Notes: generated from the letters alone by a model not told the origin. 64,000 bases of DNA from Sulfurimonas sp. (GCF_028714975.1 NZ_JAQTLH010000004.1:172507-236506); one strand, 5' to 3'. Counted from the stretch's first letter, positions 8,115 through 17,641 are shown. A program made the numbers and translations.

Positions 8115-9278
8115 CTACTCAACTTTTGTTTTATATATGTAAGAGATCAAAAATTTCAGTAAACTCATGATGATTACGCCCGAGAGCATACCTGCTACTA
8201 TGAGTGATAGATACTCATTTTTTGATATAAGTGTTGCTTCATGGGCTATGGTTGCAATAGCAATTATAAATGTCAGCGGCATCGAGTCCCCGAGTGCTAG
8301 TAGAAATGTTTCAACAGGATTAAGATGTGAGCTGTATGCAAGATAGGAGCTGACAACTCTTACAAAAACTAAAGCACTTAAAATAAGCAGTGCATGGTAG
8401 AGAATTTCGGTGCTAAAGATTAGATTTAAGTCCATCGTTGTTCCGACATAGATAAAAAATACGGGAACTAAAAAGCCAAATCCGACTTTGTGCAGTGTAT
8501 GAGGCAAATCTTTTTTATGCTCAAAAAAGTTAGCTATATAGATACCGGCAAAAAAAGCGCCCAAAACCTTGTCAATATGGAGTATTTCCATGATGGCGAT
8601 AAGTACTATAAATAGTGCGGCACTGATTCTTACACTCTCAACTTTAGAGTCGTCTTCGGGCATAATGAGCGTTTTTAATTCAGGGAACCACCAAAATAAA
8701 ATATTTAAAAGTTTGAAAGAGTGGTAGATGAGAAACAGCACTATAAAAAAGATGGATATATTTTTAAAGAGCTCAAAACCTATACCGTTATGTATGTATG
8801 ACTCATAGATAACGATGGCGGATATACTGATTATCTCACCTATTACGCCTACAATGAGAACGATTTCAAGCCATTTGTATTTTTTGCCGTACTCATTGAT
8901 AAGAGCCATAATCATTCCAAGAGATACGATAGGGATGATAACTATGTAGACGGGGTTTAAATCAAAAAGTATGTATATGCCGATAGAGAGTGAGTAGAGG
9001 GTTATAAAGTAGACAATGGCGCTCTTTAGAAGTTTTCCTCTTTGTGCAACAAAGTTTTTTAGGTTTATCTCAAGTCCGGCTAAAAACATTAGATAGAAAA
9101 ACCCTATCTTTGCTAAATATTTAAAAATCTCATTGTTTGTATCTAAAAATCCAAACCATACGGCTAATGAACCAAGTAAAATCTCTACTACGACTATCGG
9201 AAGCTTTGTGATTTTTGAAAAAACAGGAGATATTACAAGTAAAAAAGCTATTCCGATAAAAAGTATAGAGCTACTCAT
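8115..9278 (-). CDS. Cation/proton antiporter (CPA2, KefB/NapA-like)
   Basis: This 387-residue inner-membrane protein has about 12 hydrophobic segments. The family motif DKVLGAFFAGIYIAN (mid-protein) and the FFIYVGTTMDL segment match the sodium/hydrogen exchanger fold of the CPA2 group. It lacks the C-terminal TrkA-N regulatory domain of KefB/KefC, so it is the bare transport core. It likely exchanges Na+ or K+ for protons. Its ATG is eight bases downstream of the bioB stop, so it may be read from the upstream topA-to-bioB transcript. Confidence 0.85.
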   Translation of the reverse strand: MSSSILFIGIAFLLVISPVFSKITKLPIVVVEILLGSLAVWFGFLDTNNEIFKYLAKIGFFYLMFLAGLEINLKNFVAQRGKLLKSAIVYFITLYSLSIGIYILFDLNPVYIVIIPIVSLGMIMALINEYGKKYKWLEIVLIVGVIGEIISISAIVIYESYIHNGIGFELFKNISIFFIVLFLIYHSFKLLNILFWWFPELKTLIMPEDDSKVESVRISAALFIVLIAIMEILHIDKVLGAFFAGIYIANFFEHKKDLPHTLHKVGFGFLVPVFFIYVGTTMDLNLIFSTEILYHALLILSALVFVRVVSSYLAYSSHLNPVETFLLALGDSMPLTFIIAIATIAHEATLISKNEYLSLIVAGMLSGVIIMSLLKFLISYIYKTKVE

Positions 9279-9286
9279 TATTCAAC

Positions 9287-10129
9287 CTATACACCCTTCG
9301 CAATCCCGAGATTTAAAGATTTTAACATCTCCAAATCTTGGCTTATTGCGCGCCCGCTTGTTGTAAGGTAATTTCCTATAACAATCGAGTTTGCACCGTG
9401 AGAAAAAATCTCTTTTTGTCTCTGCCCAAACATCAGTTCTCTTCCGCCTGCAACCATTATTCTCTGTGCATCGGCAATGATGTCTCTTGTTAATCGTATA
9501 AGTTCTAAAGCTTCATCAATCGTGAGAGGATTAGGCTGCAGTTCTAGGGCTTTGTTATGATGGTAAAAATTTATCGGAACGGATGTAGGATTTAGGGATT
9601 TTAGCGACTCTAGCATTGAGATTCTGTCCTCATGGCTCTCTCCAAGCCCAAAGATACCGCCGCTTATAAGAACTAAACCTGCTTCATTTACATTTTTACA
9701 CGTCTCATATCTCTCATCCCAAGAGTGGGTCGTACAGATTTGCTCATAAAACTCTCTTGAAGTCTCAAGATTATGGTTGTATGCTTTTATGCCTGCTTTT
9801 TTTAAGATTAAAAGTTGTTCTATATTTGCCGTTCCGTTGCATGCGATTAGTCTGAGTTTTGGCAGTTCTTTTGTTAAAATCTCTGCAATGTTGCAGACAA
9901 GAGAGAGAGTTTTATCGTTTAACCCCTTATCGGATGTGACCAGACAAAAACCTAAAGCGCCGTTCTCATAAGCTGTTTTTGCCTCCTCTAGGATAAGCAT
10001 CATATCTTTTTGCTTGTATCGCTCTATGTCAGCTTTGTATCTAACGCTTTGAGAACAAAATTTGCAATCTTCATTGCATGTTCCGCTGTTTATGTTACAA
10101 ATCGAGCATAAGAATATCTCGTTATTCAT
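9287..10129 (-). CDS. bioB: Biotin synthase
   Basis: BioB is a radical-SAM enzyme that inserts sulfur into dethiobiotin. The [4Fe-4S] motif CNEDCKFC (Cx3Cx2C) is close to the N-terminus, after CSICN, and the rest matches short epsilonproteobacterial BioB proteins. The ATG at 10129 is preferred over an upstream start at 10174: it has AAGAGAAG just before it, overlaps the preceding gene by only eight bases, and places IFLCSIC at the N-terminus as in relatives. The product is 280 residues. Confidence 0.93.
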   Translation of the reverse strand: MNNEIFLCSICNINSGTCNEDCKFCSQSVRYKADIERYKQKDMMLILEEAKTAYENGALGFCLVTSDKGLNDKTLSLVCNIAEILTKELPKLRLIACNGTANIEQLLILKKAGIKAYNHNLETSREFYEQICTTHSWDERYETCKNVNEAGLVLISGGIFGLGESHEDRISMLESLKSLNPTSVPINFYHHNKALELQPNPLTIDEALELIRLTRDIIADAQRIMVAGGRELMFGQRQKEIFSHGANSIVIGNYLTTSGRAISQDLEMLKSLNLGIAKGV

Positions 10130-10646
10130 TTTCTTCTCTTTTGAAGTTAAATTCTTGCTTTTCAATACTATCACTTTTATTTGTTCTTGTATAAAGCGTT
10201 ACTATAAACTCACTCTCTTTTACCTCCAGCATTGCCCATTCCGAGATAGGTTTGTTTCTTGCGCAAACTTCTCCGGAGTTTATAAATAGAGTGTTGTTCA
10301 TAAACTCTACGCTTGATTTATGCGTATGACCGTATATAATGACATCTGCATCGGGAATCAAGTAAAACGGCAGATGCATAAGTTTAAAGTTTGTATTTGC
10401 AAGTCTAAAGTAGTAAGGTTCTTGAACTAAGTGATACTCAGAGTGGTATTCTGCCAGATGTGCATCGTTGTTTCCATAGACGGCTATGTATTTTACACCG
10501 CTATCTTTGAGTAGTTTTAAAATATCAAGTTCTACAATATCACCTGCATGAAGGATAACTTCAGCACCGTCTTTTATGAGAGTATCAATCGCACGGGCAG
10601 CTTTTTTAACCTTTCTGTGCGTGTCTGAGATAATACCTATCTTCAT
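10122..10646 (-). CDS. YfcE/MJ0936-family metallophosphoesterase
   Basis: The 174-residue calcineurin-like phosphoesterase has all metal-site motifs: SDTHRK (Asp, His), HAGDIVE (Asp), YGNNDAH (Asn, Asp) and YGHTHKS (His, His). Members are manganese-dependent phosphodiesterases without a settled natural substrate. It is seven bases downstream of topA and overlaps bioB by eight bases, so it sits in the middle of an apparent topA-yfcE-bioB-antiporter-thioredoxin transcript whose genes have no obvious shared function. Confidence 0.88.
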   Translation of the reverse strand: MKIGIISDTHRKVKKAARAIDTLIKDGAEVILHAGDIVELDILKLLKDSGVKYIAVYGNNDAHLAEYHSEYHLVQEPYYFRLANTNFKLMHLPFYLIPDADVIIYGHTHKSSVEFMNNTLFINSGEVCARNKPISEWAMLEVKESEFIVTLYTRTNKSDSIEKQEFNFKREENE

Positions 10647-10653
10647 AGCTTTT

Positions 10654-12870
10654 TTACTTTATATCTTCTATAGGAGTTTTTGCTTTACACTTGATACACT
10701 CATAAACCTCTTTGCCTCTGTAAACTCTTTGTGCTAAAACACCATCGCAACCGGATTCTTTGCATTTTATGGTTGTCGGTTCAAATTTGGAGATAAATTT
10801 ACATTTCGGATAGGCGGCACATCCCCAAAACGGACCGCGTCTTGAGTTTTTAAGGCTTATCTCTCCTCCGCACTCAGGACATGGCGTAAGACTTACTTTT
10901 GTCTCAACATTTATGCTTTTTGTATTTTTGCACTCAGGATAACCGCTGCATGCTAAAAATTGACCGTTTCTGCCGCTCTTTAGCACCATATCTTTGCCGC
11001 ACTTCTCACACACTTCACCGCTTGATTCCGATGGGGTACTCTCTTTTTTTTCACCTTCGACCTGCTCGGTATATTTACACTTCGGATATGCGCTGCACGC
11101 TATAAACTCTCCAAATCTTCCGGAGCGAAGAAGAAGCTCCTCCCCGCACTTAGGACAAGCACGCCCAAGAGGTTTGGTTACTTTTAGAGATGTTATACTC
11201 TCTTTGCCCTCTTTGACCTTTTCATCAAAAGGGAAGTAGAAGTCGCTTAAAAGTTTTTGCCAGTCATTTTGTCCCTCTGCAACTTCATCAAGCTTCTCTT
11301 CCATATTTGCCGTAAAACTTACATCAACGATATTTGCAAAATTTTTCTCCAGCATCTCTGTTACCGTAAATGCCATATCCGTAGGGATAATCTGCTTTTT
11401 CTCAATCGTTACATAGGTTCTGTTGCTAAGAGTTGCGATTGTCGGAGCGTAAGTTGAGGGTCGCCCGATTCCTTCGCTCTCCAGTTTTTTGATAAGTGCC
11501 GCCTCCGAGTAGCGAGCCGGTGGTTCCGTGAAGTGTTGCTCAGGTTTAACGCTTTGAATAATCGCACCCTCTCCCTCTTTTAGAGCCGGTAAGAGTTTAT
11601 CTTTGTCTTCGGCTCCCGTGAGTGCGTAAAAACCGTCAAATATTAGTTTTCTCCCGCTTGCTCTGTATTCGTTCTCTTTTCCGCTAAATATGATACTTTG
11701 CTGCTCAAAAACGGCATCATTCATCTGGCATGACATAAACCTCTCGTAGATAAGGCGGTAAAGCTTTATCTCATCGGGCTTTAAAAAACTTTGCGCAATC
11801 TCAGGAGTAAAGTCAAGCGTAGTAGGGCGTATAGCCTCATGCGCCTCTTGCGCTCCCTTTGCTTTTTTGGTGTAAACTTTAGGCTCAGACGGAAGATATT
11901 TTTTTCCAAATCTACTCTCAATAACACCGCGAACGGCATCAACCGCTTCTGCTGCAAGGTTAAGTGAGTCCGTTCTCATATAGGTAATCACACCGCTTGT
12001 TCCGTTTGGAGTTTTTACACCCTCATAAAGCACTTGAGCTACCATCATAGTTTTTTTAGGAGTAAAGCCCAGTTTGCTTGAAGCGACTTGCTGAAGAGTT
12101 GAGGTCATAAACGGTGGAGGCGTTGCGCTTCTTCTCTCTTTTGTTTCGATGCTTGAGATGACAAATGTATCATTTTTTACGCTTACAGTTATTGCATCTG
12201 CCGCAGTTTTGTTCTCAATGGAGAGTTTTTGGAGTTTTTCTCCCTTGTGAGAGATAAGCGCTGCTTCTATATCTTTTTTAAATAGCGTATCGATAGTCCA
12301 ATACTCTTGCGCAACAAACGCTCTTATCTCTCTTTCACGGTCTACTACAAGTTTTAGAGTCGATGACTGAACACGCCCTGCCGAGAGACCTTTTTGGATT
12401 TTTGAACTAAGAAGCGGAGAGAGTTTGTAACCCACAACACGATCAAGCAGGCGGCGTGCCTGCTGTGCATTTACCATATTCATATCTATTTTGCGAGCGT
12501 TTTGCAGTGCGTTATTTATGGCAGTTTTTGTTATCTCGTGAAATACGATTCTAGGAAGTTCTTCGGGATTTTTATCTATCGCGTGAGCTATATGCCAACC
12601 TATTGCTTCACCTTCGCGATCCTCATCGGTCGCGATATATATCGTATCACTCTTTTTTGCCAAATCTTTAATCTGCTTTACCGTAGGCATATTCTCTTTT
12701 GCAACGCTATATGCGGGTATGAGATGGTTTTTTTCATCTATCGTGATTCCAAAACGAGCTTTTGGAAGGTCGCGTATATGACCTTTAGATGCGATAACCT
12801 CATACTCTTTGCCTAAAAAGTTTTTAATAGTCTTTGCTTTAGCGGGTGATTCGACGATAATTAAGTTCAA
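10654..12870 (-). CDS. topA: DNA topoisomerase I
   Basis: TopA relaxes negative supercoils by nicking one DNA strand. The Toprim domain starts at LIIVESPAKAKT and includes TDEDREGEAIGWH (about 81-93, Mg-binding acids). The catalytic Tyr is about residue 297 in ITYMRTDS. The C-terminus carries three four-Cys zinc ribbons plus a fourth degenerate ribbon ending CIKCKAK, at 738 residues in total. The start codon is TTG at 12870, preceded by AGGAAA; the next in-frame ATGs would remove the Toprim strand. A TATACTATA-like -10 lies just upstream. Confidence 0.96.
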   Translation of the reverse strand: MNLIIVESPAKAKTIKNFLGKEYEVIASKGHIRDLPKARFGITIDEKNHLIPAYSVAKENMPTVKQIKDLAKKSDTIYIATDEDREGEAIGWHIAHAIDKNPEELPRIVFHEITKTAINNALQNARKIDMNMVNAQQARRLLDRVVGYKLSPLLSSKIQKGLSAGRVQSSTLKLVVDREREIRAFVAQEYWTIDTLFKKDIEAALISHKGEKLQKLSIENKTAADAITVSVKNDTFVISSIETKERRSATPPPFMTSTLQQVASSKLGFTPKKTMMVAQVLYEGVKTPNGTSGVITYMRTDSLNLAAEAVDAVRGVIESRFGKKYLPSEPKVYTKKAKGAQEAHEAIRPTTLDFTPEIAQSFLKPDEIKLYRLIYERFMSCQMNDAVFEQQSIIFSGKENEYRASGRKLIFDGFYALTGAEDKDKLLPALKEGEGAIIQSVKPEQHFTEPPARYSEAALIKKLESEGIGRPSTYAPTIATLSNRTYVTIEKKQIIPTDMAFTVTEMLEKNFANIVDVSFTANMEEKLDEVAEGQNDWQKLLSDFYFPFDEKVKEGKESITSLKVTKPLGRACPKCGEELLLRSGRFGEFIACSAYPKCKYTEQVEGEKKESTPSESSGEVCEKCGKDMVLKSGRNGQFLACSGYPECKNTKSINVETKVSLTPCPECGGEISLKNSRRGPFWGCAAYPKCKFISKFEPTTIKCKESGCDGVLAQRVYRGKEVYECIKCKAKTPIEDIK

Positions 12871-12976
12871 ATAGATTTCCTATATATATAGTATAGTTGT
12901 TTTAAGTTTGGAAGTGTAGCAAAAAAAGTATAAATAGAAGAAATTGAGAATCTTTTAAAAAAAATATCTAAAAAAA

Positions 12977-13004
12977 TTAAAGTTATTTTTTGCGGTGTCG
13001 ATTT
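12977..13004 (+). promoter_or_regulatory. Sigma-28 (FliA) promoter of the flagellin gene
   Basis: TTAAAGTT (12977-12984) and GTCGATTT (12997-13004), separated by 12 bases, match the FliA consensus TAAAGTTT-N11-GCCGATAA, with the CGAT core intact. It lies 74 bases before the flagellin ATG. The leader holds a small hairpin, TAGAGC-AAAAG-GCTCTA (13045-13061), just before the ribosome site AAAAGGA. Confidence 0.85.
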
Positions 13005-13078
13005 AGTTCTCATCAAGGCAAGGATGCCTAGATAAAAATTAAACTAGAGCAAAAGGCTCTACCCTAAAAGGATTTAAA

Positions 13079-15505
13079 ATGGGATTTAGAATTAATACAA
13101 ACGTTGCGGCAATGAGTTCACATGCAAGTGCGTTAATGAACAACAGAAACTTAGATAATTCATTAAATAAATTATCTTCAGGTCTTAGAATCAATAAAGC
13201 GGCGGACGATGCGTCTGGTCTTGCTATCGCAAACTCACTAAAAACACAAGCTTCTTCACTCGGTCAAGCTATCAACAACGGTAACGATGCTATCGGTCTT
13301 ATCCAAACTGCTGATGGTGCTCTAAGCGAATACTCAAATATCCTTGATACTATCAAAACTAAAGCTGTTCAAGCTGCGTCTGATGGTCAAAACTCGGCTT
13401 CTCGTTTGGCTATTCAAAAAGATATAGATCGTTTGTTAGAAAACCTAAATACGATTGCTAAAACAACTTCGTTTAACGGTCAAAAACTTTTATCAGGTAC
13501 TTTTACAAATAAAGAGTTCCAGATGGGTTCTAATTCAAATGAGACTATCAAAGCTTCTATTGCTTCAGCTGAAACAAGTCAAATCGGTCAAACTAGCCGT
13601 GCAACGTTAAGTGTTGCTCAACTTGGCGAAAACCAATTTACACTTAAAAGTGCTACAAGCGGTAAAGAGATAACTCTAGAGTCTGTTAATCTTCAAATGA
13701 ACAATAATCCGGAAAATGGTATGGGTAAAATTGCTGATATCATGAATAAATATAGTGCTGAGACGGGTATCTCTGCAAAAGCGGTTGTTACAACAACAAC
13801 AGGAACAGCTATTAAAGCAGGCGTTACGGGAGCTGATTTTTCTATTAATGGTATAAATGTCGGTGCTGTAAATGTGTCTGCTAATGATAGTAACGGAGCC
13901 CTTCTAACAGCTATCAACGGTAAATCAACAGAGACAGGTGTTTCTGCAACTAAAACTGAAGATGGCAAGATAACTTTAACATCAGCGGATGGTCGCGCTA
14001 TAAGTGTAACAGGCAATATTGCCGGTGTTATGGGAAGTACTGCTGATGAAATGAGTACTGTTGGACATCTTGAAGTAGTTCAAGCTGGCTCGTCAACATT
14101 TCAAATAACTGGCTCACCTATGGGTACGGCAGTTGGTGAAGATATGGTTACAACCGGAACTATGACAACAGTTCAAGATTCTACTCTTGCTATTGGTAGT
14201 GTTATTGTTTCAGGTGCCGTTTTGGCAGCAGGTTCAACAGTTGGAGTTGCATTATCTTCTACTGAAGCTCAAGCTCTCTTCTCTTCAACTCAGGATAGTA
14301 CCTTAGCAGTCGGTTCTGTTATAGGTTCAGGTTCTAAAATTGAGCATGGAACGACTCTTGGAACAACAATTACAACAAGAGAAACTGTAACGCTTACAGC
14401 AGATATGCTTCTTAAAGCAGGTTCAGTTCTTGGTTCTAACAGTGTATTCGATGCAGGTACGGTATTACAACAAGATATTACTGTTGCAAATGTACAGTAC
14501 AAAGCGGGAACAACACTTGTTACCGATTTAACATTGACATCATCACTTACTCTTTCAAAAGATATGGTTATGACTATAGATATTCAAAATCAAAATGCTG
14601 CAGTAGCTTCTGGTAGTAAACTTTTAGCAGGTACAGTATTAGGTGAAGATATCACAACAACTGGTACATCTACAGTTTCAACAGAAATGGTAGTTAAAGC
14701 CGGAACATCACTTCTAACGGGAACTATATATGCGGTTGGTTCAAAAATGGGTGACAACGTAACTATTTCTGGAGATAAAACAACTACAGATGTAACTGAA
14801 CTTAAAGTAGGTTCAACAATCGGTAGTGGTTCAACACTTAAAGAGAACTCAACTATTGGTGGTGAAGTTCAATTAAGAGCAGCAGTAGTACTTAACCAAG
14901 ATATGGTTGTAAAAGCCGGATCACTTCTTGTTTCAGATACTACACTTAAAGCCGGTACTATTATCAACCAAGACTTAACTGATGCACAAGTTGGTGGTGG
15001 TGCAGGTTCAGGACTTAAAGCCGGTACTGTTTTAGGAACAGATATAACATTAACTGATGATGTATATGTTACTAAAGACTTTAACATGCTAAAAGGTAAA
15101 TCAGGAACAAATGCTACATTAGCTCTTGGTTCAAAACTTGCAGCAAACGGTGGAGATTCAAATAGTGTTACAATGAGCGGTGAGGAGTTTACAAATCTCT
15201 CAGATATTGATGTAACTACACTTAAAGGTGCTATGAAGGCTATAGATACTGTAGGTGCGGCTATGACAAATCTTGATACGATTCGTTCAGATTTGGGTTC
15301 TGCTCAAAACCAAGTTGTTTCGACTATTAACAACATTTCTGTAACGCAAGTAAACGTTAAAGCGGCTGAGTCTAACATTCGTGATGTTGACTTCGCACAA
15401 GAGAGCGCAAACTTCTCTAAATTTAACATTCTTGCTCAATCAGGAAGTTATGCAATGAGTCAAGCTAATGCTGTTCAACAAAATGTAATGAGATTGTTAC
15501 AGTAG
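13079..15505 (+). CDS. flaA: Flagellin with a large hexapeptide-repeat variable region
   Basis: This is the filament protein. The N-terminal D0/D1 helices (1-175, MGFRINTNVAA, SSGLRINKAADDASG) and C-terminal D1/D0 helices (about 715-808, ESNIRDVDFAQES, QANAVQQNVMRLLQ) are typical. Residues 245-312 form a flagellin IN-type motif (FSINGINVG...). Residues 370-669 are unusual: [LIV]-x-x-G-[ST]-x hexads in 36-residue units, predicted to form a beta-helix. At 808 residues it is much longer than Campylobacter flagellins (about 570). There are no cysteines. It is read from a FliA promoter and followed by a terminator. Many Ser/Thr residues could carry the sugars made by the facing pse operon. Confidence 0.95.
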   Translation: MGFRINTNVAAMSSHASALMNNRNLDNSLNKLSSGLRINKAADDASGLAIANSLKTQASSLGQAINNGNDAIGLIQTADGALSEYSNILDTIKTKAVQAASDGQNSASRLAIQKDIDRLLENLNTIAKTTSFNGQKLLSGTFTNKEFQMGSNSNETIKASIASAETSQIGQTSRATLSVAQLGENQFTLKSATSGKEITLESVNLQMNNNPENGMGKIADIMNKYSAETGISAKAVVTTTTGTAIKAGVTGADFSINGINVGAVNVSANDSNGALLTAINGKSTETGVSATKTEDGKITLTSADGRAISVTGNIAGVMGSTADEMSTVGHLEVVQAGSSTFQITGSPMGTAVGEDMVTTGTMTTVQDSTLAIGSVIVSGAVLAAGSTVGVALSSTEAQALFSSTQDSTLAVGSVIGSGSKIEHGTTLGTTITTRETVTLTADMLLKAGSVLGSNSVFDAGTVLQQDITVANVQYKAGTTLVTDLTLTSSLTLSKDMVMTIDIQNQNAAVASGSKLLAGTVLGEDITTTGTSTVSTEMVVKAGTSLLTGTIYAVGSKMGDNVTISGDKTTTDVTELKVGSTIGSGSTLKENSTIGGEVQLRAAVVLNQDMVVKAGSLLVSDTTLKAGTIINQDLTDAQVGGGAGSGLKAGTVLGTDITLTDDVYVTKDFNMLKGKSGTNATLALGSKLAANGGDSNSVTMSGEEFTNLSDIDVTTLKGAMKAIDTVGAAMTNLDTIRSDLGSAQNQVVSTINNISVTQVNVKAAESNIRDVDFAQESANFSKFNILAQSGSYAMSQANAVQQNVMRLLQ
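14186..15085 (+). repeat. Hexad/36-residue protein repeats in the flagellin variable domain
   Basis: Codons 370-669 encode about eight units of 36 residues, each six hexads. Examples are LAIGSV-IVSGAV-LAAGST (370-387), LAVGSV-IGSGSK-IEHGTT (409-426), LKAGSV-LGSNSV-FDAGTV (445-462), VKAGTS-LLTGTI-YAVGSK (539-556), LKVGST-IGSGST-LKENST (575-592) and VKAGSL-LVSDTT-LKAGTI (611-628). Hexads keep register without a break over 409-474 and 509-634. The DNA copies have diverged, so selection seems to act on the protein pattern. Three hexads make one 18-residue turn of a left-handed beta-helix, so each unit would be two turns. Confidence 0.85.
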
Positions 15506-15525
15506 TAATTCTCTCTTTACTTTAC

Positions 15526-15557
15526 GATGGTGCGGGAAACCCCGTACCATCTTTTTA
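15526..15557 (+). terminator. Rho-independent terminator of the flagellin gene
   Basis: GATGGTGCGGG pairs with CCCGTACCATC (11 base pairs with one G-U wobble) around an AAAC loop, and the stem is followed by a run of T. It begins 21 bases after the flagellin stop codon. It faces the convergent maf gene, which ends at 15635. Confidence 0.9.
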
Positions 15558-15634
15558 AAACTTCTTTTTTTACTTCACATCAACAACAACTTAACTCTTT
15601 ACTACGAAATAGCTTTAAAATATTCAGGCGGATT

Positions 15635-17632
15635 TTATCTCAAGTAGCTCTCAAGCTTGGTAATATAAAGATGTGACATTTTAAGTAGCTGTGACATTAA
15701 AATAGCATTGATTTGTACTACATGTTTGTTTGGAGTAGCTAACTCTTTTGTGTTGAAGAGATCAAAAATATAGCTTGTAACAATAGAAAAATACTCATAA
15801 TATACCTGTGCCAAATCAGATCTTGTTTTGTACTCCATGTCGCTTATATCCCAAGAAAATTGTGCTAGAGAGTTTAGATAAATTCCGGCATTTGCAAACT
15901 TCTTTTTTTTATATGCTTTGATAATTTTTTCAAGTTTTTTTGCTTCTTTTATCTGATAACGAATCTGTCCTTTGTCTTCATCGTTAAAATCATCAGAGCC
16001 GATGGATTTAAAAAAGTCACCAAGCTCATCATGAAGCAGCTCTTTGTCAAGTGACTCAAGTGTATTCCATTCGTAGTCTTCAAACTTTAGTGGTTTAAGC
16101 CCCTCAAGGTAGGCACCGTCACTTAGATTGTAGAGATGATGAAAATCGCGTTTTAACATATCGGTAAAAATACCCACTTGTTCGATTGAGATTTTATAAG
16201 CTGAGAGAGTAGGGACGCTCTCTTTTAGATTCCCTTTTACATAGTCTATTGATGCGTTTGGGTCTAGAGATGCAGTTTTGTCGTTATACTCTCCGGTCGT
16301 TTGAAATGGGTGAAAATCACCGTGTGTTTGCATTGTATCACTATCAAGAGCCAAATCAACCCCTAACATAAATAGATTTGTTGCACCAAATACTAAAGAT
16401 AGACCGTAGGCATACTCACCAACGCTTGGAGCGGATAGGCGCCCAAAACCTTTTTTGTAGAGAGAGCCTTGCTCTATAAAGTGAACTTTTGAGCGATCAA
16501 ATTTATGCAGGGTCGCCTCATCAACATTTGAGGCAAGGATTATTTGAGCACCTTTAAAATACTTATCTGCATCTAAGCCCTCAAATAGCAAAGAGCTGTT
16601 TTCACCCGGATCTATATGTATAACAACATCGGGGGTTATATTTACACGATTGAGCAGTTTACATGTTGAAAGGGCAGAAACAACGATAAAACGATCACGA
16701 TTTGCAACGACCCAATCTAGATTTTTTGAAGTAGATGGTCCGGAAAAAAGAAGAAGTACGGGTTTATTTGAAAATACATTATCTTTATATATCTTGCTAA
16801 CATTTAAAAAGTGATAACCTTGTGCCAAGTAGCGAGGAGAGTTTATAAAGCGAAACAACATAGCGCTATATCCATAGTTTATGTAGCTTTGAGATAGAAC
16901 ATGTGTTTGGAATCGTTGAAGTTCTAGCTGATATTCAGTAGTAAAAGGTATGTGCTTCATGTGAAGGTTGTAGTTATTACCTTTATTTAAAAACTCTAAA
17001 AAGTTTTCTCTCTCTTGAATCTCATCATCCGTAATTGATAAAAATAGATATTGCTCTTTAAAAATCTCTTCATAATCAACAACAAAAAGTGAGAGGCGGA
17101 ATGTTTCAAGATTTTTCTCTTTGATAAAAACTACTTGAGGGTTTAACTTTTTAACGATTCCTTCGAGATGAAGACCAAGACCGACACCTAAAAAGATGAT
17201 TTTGTGGACGCGATTCATCTCTGTATCTGATGAAGCATACTTTGAAACATAGTTGATAATTTTTATAGTTGCCCATAAAGAGTTATGAAAAGAGAGTTCG
17301 CTTTTATCTATCGCATCTGCCTGCTCATCAGTTGCATAAACAAATTTTTGCCCTTTAAATACGGCTCCAACTCTTTTTAAATCTATGATATTAACCATTC
17401 GTTTGGCTGCTTCTAGGCTGTTTTGTTTATATAAAAACTCTTGACTCTCAAGTTCTAAAATATCAAAATAGCCCTCTTCTTTATGCTCAAGGGCATATTT
17501 TTCGATGTATCTTCCTTCCTCAATAAGAAGATTTAAAAGATTGATTTTGTCAAAAACCGCCTTGTGATTATTCTCAAGATAGTCTAAATTTTTTTGAAAA
17601 GTTTTCAGTGCTTTTAGTGTGATGTCATCCAT
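15635..17632 (-). CDS. maf: Motility accessory factor (Maf) family protein, putative flagellin glycosyltransferase
   Basis: The 665-residue protein has a long N-terminal domain and the MAF_flag10/DUF115 core with LLLFSGPSTSKNLDWV (about 287), FIVVSALSTCKLLN, PDVVIHIDPGE and LFMLGVDLAL. Maf proteins transfer pseudaminic or legionaminic acid from CMP-sugar to Ser/Thr of flagellin in the cytoplasm before export. It is the last gene of the pse operon, nine bases after hisF, and points toward the flagellin gene, its likely substrate. Only one Maf is present in the window, whereas Campylobacter genomes have several. Confidence 0.88.
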   Translation of the reverse strand: MDDITLKALKTFQKNLDYLENNHKAVFDKINLLNLLIEEGRYIEKYALEHKEEGYFDILELESQEFLYKQNSLEAAKRMVNIIDLKRVGAVFKGQKFVYATDEQADAIDKSELSFHNSLWATIKIINYVSKYASSDTEMNRVHKIIFLGVGLGLHLEGIVKKLNPQVVFIKEKNLETFRLSLFVVDYEEIFKEQYLFLSITDDEIQERENFLEFLNKGNNYNLHMKHIPFTTEYQLELQRFQTHVLSQSYINYGYSAMLFRFINSPRYLAQGYHFLNVSKIYKDNVFSNKPVLLLFSGPSTSKNLDWVVANRDRFIVVSALSTCKLLNRVNITPDVVIHIDPGENSSLLFEGLDADKYFKGAQIILASNVDEATLHKFDRSKVHFIEQGSLYKKGFGRLSAPSVGEYAYGLSLVFGATNLFMLGVDLALDSDTMQTHGDFHPFQTTGEYNDKTASLDPNASIDYVKGNLKESVPTLSAYKISIEQVGIFTDMLKRDFHHLYNLSDGAYLEGLKPLKFEDYEWNTLESLDKELLHDELGDFFKSIGSDDFNDEDKGQIRYQIKEAKKLEKIIKAYKKKKFANAGIYLNSLAQFSWDISDMEYKTRSDLAQVYYEYFSIVTSYIFDLFNTKELATPNKHVVQINAILMSQLLKMSHLYITKLESYLR

Positions 17633-17641
17633 AATTTATCC

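Noticed and set aside
14186..15085. Flagellin repeats as a CRISPR-like or DNA tandem array
   Set aside because: The DNA units are diverged and in frame; the regularity is at the protein level (hexads), with no identical repeats or spacers.
13693..15087. Minus-strand open frames within the flagellin gene
   Set aside because: They arise from the low-complexity repeat region and have no ribosome sites or recognisable protein features.
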